NCBI GenBank assembly: GCA_001775965.1 | Contig: MEZG01000012.1 | Span: forward strand, 9,714 to 36,068 | Reading direction: 5' to 3' | DNA: 26,355 bases | Source: Candidatus Bathyarchaeota archaeon RBG_13_60_20 | GTDB taxonomy: Archaea; Thermoproteota; Bathyarchaeia; TCS64 | In this document: piece after piece, positions 21,404 through 26,355 of the stretch | Position numbering within the stretch: the stretch's first letter is position 1 | Layout: each line of letters starts with the position of its first letter | Program-made: the position numbers and the translations under genes | The notes under the pieces: generated by a model | What the model was told of the DNA's origin: nothing | The model's input: only the letters and a program-made list of their open reading frames with translations | Databases searched by the model: none

Positions 21404-22672
21404 ATGAGGAGCAAGATGAGCTTTTATACACACCTTGAATGCTCGGCCTGCGGCGAAAGGCACGACGCAAGCGTCGTCCAGACCGTCTGCACGAAGTGCG
21501 GTAAGCCACTGTTCGCGCGGTACGACCTGGAGGCAGCCAAGGAGGCCGTCACCCGCCGGGAGCTCGTGGGCAGGGAGTCCACCATGTGGAGGTACTGGGA
21601 GCTCCTGCCCGTGAAGAGCAGGAGGAACGTGGTCACCCTGGGTGAGGGCTGGACGCCCCTGACTCCCACGCCCCGCCTGGGGGTGGAGATCGGCGTCCCA
21701 GACCTCTGGGTCAAGGACGAGGGCATAATACCCACCGGGAGCTTCAAGGCCAGAGGCCTGGCCATGGCCATTAGCAAAGCCAAAGAGCTTGGGATAAGGC
21801 GCGTCGCCCTGCCGTCGGCGGGCAACGCGGCTGGCTCCATGGCCGCCTACGGGGCGAGGGCCGGGATGGAGGTCTACGTCTTCATGCCCATGGACGCCCC
21901 TAAGGTGAACATTGTGGAGTGCGAGGTCGTCGGCGCCAGGGTCGTGCTTGTGGATGGCCTCATCACAGACGCGGGAAAGCTGGTCAGGGAGGGCTCCGGC
22001 GTGATGGAATGGTTCAACGTTGCTACCCTGGGCGAGCCCTTCAGGCTTGAGGGCAAGAAGACCATGGGCCTTGAGGTGGCCGAGCAGATGGACTGGACGC
22101 TGCCCGACGTCATCGTGTACCCCACCGGCGGCGGCACAGGCATCATAGGCATGTGGAAGGTCTTCGACGAGATGGAGGAGCTTGGCTGGATCGGAAGCGA
22201 GCGGCCCAGGATGGTGAGCGTCCAGGCCGAAGGCTGCGCCCCCATAGTAAAGGCGTGGCGGGAGGGCAAGATGGAGTCGGAGTTCTTCCCGGACGCCCAC
22301 ACCATCGCGGCGGGCCTCAGGGTCCCCAAGGCCCTGGGCGACTTCCTGATCCTGCGGGCGGCCCGGGAGAGCGGGGGCACCTGCGTGGCCGTCAGCGACG
22401 AGGAGATCATGGACAGCGTCGGCCAGGTGTCCCGCGCAGAGGGGCTGTTCGCGTGCCCCGAGGGGGCGGCCACCCTGGCGGCCCTGAAGAGGATGCTGGC
22501 GGACGGCCAGGTGGACAAGAAGGAGAAGGTGGTCCTGTTCAACACGGGCTCGGGCCTAAAATATGTGGACCTGTTCAAGGTGCACGCCCCTGTGGCGGAC
22601 CCCAGCAAGCCCTTTGACTACCAGAGCCTCCTCATCCACAAGAAACATTTTTCCCGCAGCGCACTCCCTTGA
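21404..22672 (+). CDS. thrC: Threonine synthase
   Basis: The 422-residue pyridoxal-phosphate enzyme converts O-phosphohomoserine to threonine. It starts with a zinc-ribbon-like segment (LECSACGERHDAS then TVCTKCGKPL) common in archaeal and plant-type threonine synthases. The PLP lysine lies in IPTGSFKARGLAM (about residue 115), the phosphate loop is YPTGGGTGIIGMW, and LPSAGNAAGSMAAY contains the conserved Asn. The C-terminus (ACPEGAATLAALKRM) is complete. An ATG at 21416 is a possible alternative start. The stop overlaps a TTG and lies 11 bases before the ATG of the pantoate kinase gene, so the two are probably cotranscribed. Confidence 0.93.
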   Translation: MRSKMSFYTHLECSACGERHDASVVQTVCTKCGKPLFARYDLEAAKEAVTRRELVGRESTMWRYWELLPVKSRRNVVTLGEGWTPLTPTPRLGVEIGVPDLWVKDEGIIPTGSFKARGLAMAISKAKELGIRRVALPSAGNAAGSMAAYGARAGMEVYVFMPMDAPKVNIVECEVVGARVVLVDGLITDAGKLVREGSGVMEWFNVATLGEPFRLEGKKTMGLEVAEQMDWTLPDVIVYPTGGGTGIIGMWKVFDEMEELGWIGSERPRMVSVQAEGCAPIVKAWREGKMESEFFPDAHTIAAGLRVPKALGDFLILRAARESGGTCVAVSDEEIMDSVGQVSRAEGLFACPEGAATLAALKRMLADGQVDKKEKVVLFNTGSGLKYVDLFKVHAPVADPSKPFDYQSLLIHKKHFSRSALP

Positions 22673-22683
22673 CGCGATACTCG

Positions 22684-23592
22684 ATGACCGAAGCAGCTGT
22701 TTTCGCCCCGGGGCACCTCACCGGCCTATTCCAGATATGCGACGGCCCCGAGGACCCCCTGCTGAAGGGGGCCAGGGGTTCGGGCATCAGCCTCACCCGA
22801 GGCGTCCACACCCGCGTCACGGTCGAGCCCAGTGGCGAGAACGTCCACACTGTCAGTATCAACGGCGAGGCGACGCGGGGCGCCGTGGTGTCCGAGAACG
22901 TGCTGTCCAGATACATGCAGATGCTCCAGGAGCCCCGCCGCATAACCGTGGAGCACAGGGTCGAGACACCCATCACGGCGGGCTTCGGAAGCAGCGGCGG
23001 AGGGGCCCTAAGCCTCAGCCTCGCGTTGAACAGGGCCCTGGGGACCGAGCTCACCAGGGTCCAGGCGGCCCAGATCGCCCACGTGGCCGAGATCGAGTGC
23101 AGGACAGGCCTCGGAAGCGTGTTCGCAGCCGACAGGGGTGGCTTCGGGGTCCTGTACAAGCCGGGGGCTCCCGGGATAGGTGAGGGCAAGATGTACGACA
23201 GGAGCGAGGAGCTTGGCGTCGTCTACGTCTACTACGGGCCCATCGAGACCAAGGAGGCGCTGGGCGACCCCGAGCTGAGGAGGAGGATCAACCAGATAGG
23301 CGGCGAGTACGTTGACGAGCTTTGCAGGGAGCTGACCCCGGGAAGGTTCATGAAGTTCAGCAGGCGGTTCACGGACCACGTGGGCATGGCCACCCCGAGT
23401 CTTAGGCGCCTGTTCGCCGCCATGGACGCGGAGGGCGTCACCTTCACCATGGCCATGTTCGGAGACGTTGCCTTCACCGTGCAGCCCAGAGGCGAGGCAC
23501 AGCACGTGGCCGACCTGGTCCGCAGGAAGGTGAGCGGGGCGGAGTCGGTGGTCTGCGACGTTGACACGCGGGGCACCGTCTTCACGGACTAG
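22684..23592 (+). CDS. GHMP kinase, probable archaeal pantoate kinase
   Basis: The protein has about 302 residues and the GHMP kinase fold. The N-terminus reads AAVFAPGHLTGLFQICDGPE, characteristic of archaeal pantoate kinase, which phosphorylates pantoate in the archaeal coenzyme A pathway. The ATP loop is TPITAGFGSSGGGALSLSLA, and a late GVTFTMAMFGDVAFTV segment gives the third motif. A TTG at 22669 overlaps the thrC stop (TTGA), but the ATG at 22684 fits the usual N-terminus better. No promoter is visible between the genes, so expression with thrC is likely. Other archaeal GHMP kinases are possible, but the FAPGH opening favours pantoate kinase. Confidence 0.82.
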   Translation: MTEAAVFAPGHLTGLFQICDGPEDPLLKGARGSGISLTRGVHTRVTVEPSGENVHTVSINGEATRGAVVSENVLSRYMQMLQEPRRITVEHRVETPITAGFGSSGGGALSLSLALNRALGTELTRVQAAQIAHVAEIECRTGLGSVFAADRGGFGVLYKPGAPGIGEGKMYDRSEELGVVYVYYGPIETKEALGDPELRRRINQIGGEYVDELCRELTPGRFMKFSRRFTDHVGMATPSLRRLFAAMDAEGVTFTMAMFGDVAFTVQPRGEAQHVADLVRRKVSGAESVVCDVDTRGTVFTD

Positions 23593-23599
23593 CCCGCGC

Positions 23600-23857
23600 C
23601 TACAGCCTGATGGGCATCAGAATCTCCGTAATGTAATGCGTCATGAAGATGGGCCTGGGCACCTTCCTGCTCATCTCCAAGAAGTGCTCGAACCCGTTGG
23701 CCTGGAACAGCCACACGTAGTTCCACTTCTCGCTCATACTGCCGAATAGCCCCTCGTGCTCGACGCCTGTCTCGATGCACGTCTTCTGCATCTTCTTATC
23801 GTGCTCCTTGAGCTCCTTACGGGTCCCCGACCAGTCGAAGTAGAGCAGTATTTTCAT
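23600..23857 (-). CDS. Small hypothetical protein, possible dimeric alpha/beta-barrel fold
   Basis: The 85-residue protein starts MKILLYFDWSGTRKELKE and continues EHEGLFGSMSEKWNYVWLFQ and MSRKVPRPIFMTHYITEILM. The beta-alpha-beta pattern with a central aromatic strand resembles small ferredoxin-like dimeric barrel proteins, but I cannot name a family. The frame is open back to 23890, yet that ATG lies on the TATA-like box (ATATAT at 23889-23894), so the ATG at 23857 is preferred. The gene is divergent from the aminotransferase, with a 34-bp palindrome between them. Its stop lies 7 bases from the pantoate kinase stop on the other strand. Confidence 0.65.
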   Translation of the reverse strand: MKILLYFDWSGTRKELKEHDKKMQKTCIETGVEHEGLFGSMSEKWNYVWLFQANGFEHFLEMSRKVPRPIFMTHYITEILMPIRL

Positions 23858-23888
23858 CCATCGGTCCCCTTGACGTACCCAGACACCC

Positions 23889-23967
23889 ATATATCCTTAT
23901 CGCCTCTTGAAGTCTCACAAGACGCTAACCGTTGGGGGCCCCCAGGGTTCAGCGTAACCCATATTAG
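23889..23967. promoter_or_regulatory. Divergent promoter region with a 34-bp imperfect palindrome
   Basis: The palindrome at 23922-23955 has arms ACGCT, ACC and GGGGG, mirrored as CCCCC, GGT and AGCGT with one- to three-base mismatched spacers. It is flanked by a minus-strand ATATAT box (23889-23894) for the small protein and a plus-strand ATATTAG box (23961-23967) for the aminotransferase. Its position between the two boxes suits a shared operator. Confidence 0.55.
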
Positions 23968-23995
23968 AGCACTGCGTCAACTTTGTAGCCTGTAA

Positions 23996-25180
23996 GTGGT
24001 TAAATTGCCTAGCACTAGCCCTTTTGATAAGCCGACTATCCAGAGCAGGCTCTCCGTGCGCGGCGTCAAGTGGCACAGGGACGCCGCCGACATTATCCCC
24101 CTCTGGCTGGCCGACCAGGACTACCCCCTCTGCCCGGAGCTGAAGGACGAGCTGAGGAAGGCTGTGGAGGAGGAGTTCACGGTCTACGCGTCGGACCTGG
24201 ACGTCCGGAAGGCCATGGCGGCCAAGATCAAGCGGTACAACAAGATCGAGGTGCCGCCGGAGCAGGTCTTGCTCACCCAGGGCGTGATCCCCGGGATGTG
24301 GCTCTCCTCCGTTCACGCCTGCAGGCCAGGCGACGAGATGATCGTCACGGACCCCATGTACTTCCCGTTCTTCTCTGTGGCCGACAGGACTCAGATAAGG
24401 AAGGTGTACTGGAAGCTCAAGCTAGACGAAGGCTACAAGTTCGACATCGAGCGCCTCAAGGAGGTCGTCACCCCCAAGACCAGGCTGATAAACGTCTGCA
24501 ACCCCCACAACCCCTGCGGCAGGGTCATGACCAAGGAGGAGCTGAAGGGCATCGCCGACGTGGCCGTGGACAACAAGATATACGTGTTCGTGGACGAGCT
24601 GTGGGAGGACATCCTCAATGACGGGCACAAGCACATCAGCCTCGCCTCCCTCAACCCCGAGATAGCCGACCTAACCATCACGAGCTGGGGCTTCAGCAAG
24701 ACGTGGAGCGTCCCCGGGCTCCAGGCCGGGTACCTGGCTTGCACCAACAAGACCATGTTCGAGGGCATCCAGGGGATATCCTCGAACGTCCTCCGAGGCA
24801 CCAACAACTTCAGCAAGGCCATCGCCCCCCTCATCTGCAGCGGCAAGATCGACTACTGGGTCAGGGACATGAACAAGTACATGGCGGAGGTCCGGGACCT
24901 TGTGGAGAAGAGGCTCACCGAGATGGGCGACTTCACGGTGCCCAACCTGGAGGGCACGTACCTCATGTTCCCCAAGTTCAACTACGGCCTCTCAAGCCAG
25001 GTGCTCAACAAGCTCCTCATCGACGAGGCCAAGGTGAGCCTGAACCTGGGCGACGAGTTCGGGCCTGAGGGCAACGGCCACATGCGGATACTGACGGCCA
25101 CTAGCAAGGGCATCATGAACGAGGCCCTCAACAGGATCGAGAAGCTGGTCCCCAAGCTGGAGAAGATGAAGAAGAAGTAG
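23996..25180 (+). CDS. PLP-dependent aminotransferase, PatB/MalY (C-S lyase)-like
   Basis: The 394-residue fold-type I PLP enzyme has ADIIPLWLADQDYPLCPEL near the start, a form of the PLWxADxD motif of PatB/MalY cystathionine beta-lyases. CNPHNPCGRV follows, then FVDELWED (Asp200 contacts the ring) and SWGFSKTWSVPGLQAGY with Schiff-base Lys235. Family members cleave cystathionine or act as aminotransferases. The start is GTG 23996, 32 bases after an ATATTAG box; no ATG lies close by in frame. The lysine-rich end (KLEKMKKK) is probably just the final helix. Whether it is a lyase or an aminotransferase cannot be decided from motifs alone. Confidence 0.87.
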   Translation: MVKLPSTSPFDKPTIQSRLSVRGVKWHRDAADIIPLWLADQDYPLCPELKDELRKAVEEEFTVYASDLDVRKAMAAKIKRYNKIEVPPEQVLLTQGVIPGMWLSSVHACRPGDEMIVTDPMYFPFFSVADRTQIRKVYWKLKLDEGYKFDIERLKEVVTPKTRLINVCNPHNPCGRVMTKEELKGIADVAVDNKIYVFVDELWEDILNDGHKHISLASLNPEIADLTITSWGFSKTWSVPGLQAGYLACTNKTMFEGIQGISSNVLRGTNNFSKAIAPLICSGKIDYWVRDMNKYMAEVRDLVEKRLTEMGDFTVPNLEGTYLMFPKFNYGLSSQVLNKLLIDEAKVSLNLGDEFGPEGNGHMRILTATSKGIMNEALNRIEKLVPKLEKMKKK

Positions 25181-25195
25181 CCTTCTTCCCCACTT

Positions 25196-26355
25196 TTACT
25201 TGGACACCGCATCCTGTTTAGGGGGTTCCTCTGGCTCGGGCTCCCCACCGTACTTGAACTGCATCTCGTACAGCTGCTTGTAGAGGCCGCCCAGCCGCAT
25301 GAGCTCCCTGTGGGTGCCCTGCTCGGCTATCCTGCCACCGTCCAGGACCACTATCTTGTCCGAGTTCCTGACCGTGCTGAGCCTGTGGGCGATGATGATG
25401 CTGGTCCTGTTCCTGAGCACCTTCTCCAGGGCCTTCTGGATGATGAGCTCCGTGTATGCGTCGATGCTGCTAGTGGCCTCGTCCATTATGAGTATCCTGG
25501 GGTCTGCCAGCAGGGCCCGGGCCAGGCTTATTAGCTGCCTCTGGCCCACGCTGAGCCTACCGCCACGCTCCCGGACGTCCGTGTCGTACCCCTCCGGCAG
25601 CTTCGCTATGAACTCGTGGGCGCCCACGGCCCCTGAGACCTCCCTGATCTCGTCGTCCGTGGCTTCTAGGCGGCCGTACCTTATGTTCTCCCGGATGCTG
25701 GCGCTGAAGAGGAACGTGTCCTGGAGCACCACGGCCATCTGGCGCCGGAGGGACACCACCTTTACGTCCCTGAGGTCGAGGCCGTCCACCGTGATCCTGC
25801 CCTCGGTGGGGTCGTAGAACCTGTAGAGGAGGTTGGTCATGGTGGTCTTGCCGACGCCCGTTGGGCCGACCAGTGCGATGGTGGTGTTGGGCTCTATCTC
25901 AAGGTCTATGTCCTGGAGGACGGGCTGCCCCGGCTCGTAGCCGAAGGTCAGGTGGTCGTAGTGGACCCTGCCCTCGATCCTCTGCATCTCCACGGCACCC
26001 GGCTTGACGAATATGGCGGTTGGCGTATCCATGATGCCGAAGACCCTCTCCGCGGCGGCCAGCGCCGACTGCACCTGGTTCCAGAACATGCTCAGGTCCT
26101 GGACCGGCATGAAGAACCTGTTGACGTAGTTCATGAACCCGAAGAGGATGCCCACGCTGATCTCTCCCCTCATGGCGGCCGCCCCCCCGAACCAGAGGAC
26201 CAGGAAGTTGCCCAACGCTGTGAACACGTTGACGGCGGGCCAGAACGCGGACATGACCTGGCCGGCCTGGACATTGGCCTCCATGTTGTTGCGGTTCACC
26301 TGCTGGAACTCCTCCCGGGTCTGGCCCTCCCTGCTGAAGCTCTGGATCTCCCTCA
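25196..26355 (-). CDS. ABC exporter, membrane and ATPase fusion (5' end outside the window)
   Basis: About 386 codons are visible and the frame stays open to the right edge, so the N-terminal membrane part is missing. The visible part starts with REIQSFSREGQTREEFQQ, the intracellular coupling region. It continues through the last transmembrane helices (FTALGNFLVLWFGGAAAM) into a complete nucleotide-binding domain. That domain has Walker A GPTGVGKTTM, Q-loop VVLQDTFLF, signature LSVGQRQ, Walker B ILIMDEATSS and the H-loop IIIAHRLST. This is the MsbA/MDR-like exporter architecture, exporting lipids, drugs or peptides as a dimer. All ATPase residues are present. Upstream genes and substrate cannot be seen. 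A pyrimidine-rich stretch at 25181-25198 separates it from the convergent aminotransferase. Confidence 0.92.
   Translation of the reverse strand, partial: REIQSFSREGQTREEFQQVNRNNMEANVQAGQVMSAFWPAVNVFTALGNFLVLWFGGAAAMRGEISVGILFGFMNYVNRFFMPVQDLSMFWNQVQSALAAAERVFGIMDTPTAIFVKPGAVEMQRIEGRVHYDHLTFGYEPGQPVLQDIDLEIEPNTTIALVGPTGVGKTTMTNLLYRFYDPTEGRITVDGLDLRDVKVVSLRRQMAVVLQDTFLFSASIRENIRYGRLEATDDEIREVSGAVGAHEFIAKLPEGYDTDVRERGGRLSVGQRQLISLARALLADPRILIMDEATSSIDAYTELIIQKALEKVLRNRTSIIIAHRLSTVRNSDKIVVLDGGRIAEQGTHRELMRLGGLYKQLYEMQFKYGGEPEPEEPPKQDAVSK

Overview
The window reads as a high-GC archaeal chromosome segment. Many genes have a TATA-like box centred about 26-34 bases before the start codon and no Shine-Dalgarno sequence, which is the arrangement of archaeal leaderless transcripts. 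Family content agrees: a probable pantoate kinase (the archaeal CoA route), a pyruvoyl-type SpeD and a Lrp-type regulator. I cannot fix the phylum from sequence alone; a TACK-type lineage is possible but is inference. Genes are tightly packed, often with convergent neighbours sharing their last bases, sometimes a shared CTAG that is a stop codon on both strands.

Layout. 0.2-5.5 kb: ferritin-like protein, SpeD, macro-domain hydrolase, MFS transporter, Gfo/Idh/MocA oxidoreductase, peroxiredoxin-like protein and a DUF72 protein. 5.6-8.6 kb: a non-homologous end-joining locus. Ku overlaps a DNA ligase by ATGA, and the ligase carries a C-terminal 3'-phosphoesterase domain. A conserved uncharacterised winged-helix protein with a nuclease-like N-terminus is transcribed divergently from Ku. 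The third end-joining activity, a LigD-type polymerase, is a separate gene at 10.9-11.8 kb. 8.6-10.3 kb: a membrane protein, a Lrp-family regulator with a Cys-Cys pair, and a divergent 48-residue cysteine-rich protein; the spacer between them holds three copies of CCTAAGA(A/T) exactly 31 bp apart.

10.3-14.45 kb is a zone of broken genes around the intact polymerase gene. It holds a GntP permease fragment with an internal TAA, an unrecognised frame with two TAGs, a squalene-cyclase-like gene with one TAA, and the 3' end of an Ech-like membrane hydrogenase operon with frameshifts and lost metal-ligand cysteines. A 152-bp element bounded by 17-bp inverted repeats, with a well-placed TATA box, lies in the same zone; it may be a structured RNA or a MITE-like insertion.

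14.5-26.4 kb is mostly intact metabolism: a PKD-DOMON surface protein convergent with a DUF420-like membrane protein, a HAD phosphatase, the ilvB-ilvN-ilvC operon with paired direct repeats upstream, a T/G-rich intergenic region, a creatininase-family amidohydrolase, a small frameshifted gene, thrC with pantoate kinase, a small protein divergent from a PatB/MalY-like aminotransferase across a 34-bp palindrome, and the 3' part of an ABC exporter that runs off the right edge.

The most notable items are the split end-joining machinery with its Lig-PE fusion and neighbouring unknown protein, the Lrp/cysteine-rich divergon with phased repeats, the 152-bp inverted-repeat element, and the pseudogene zone. 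All family names come from motif recognition; no database search was run.
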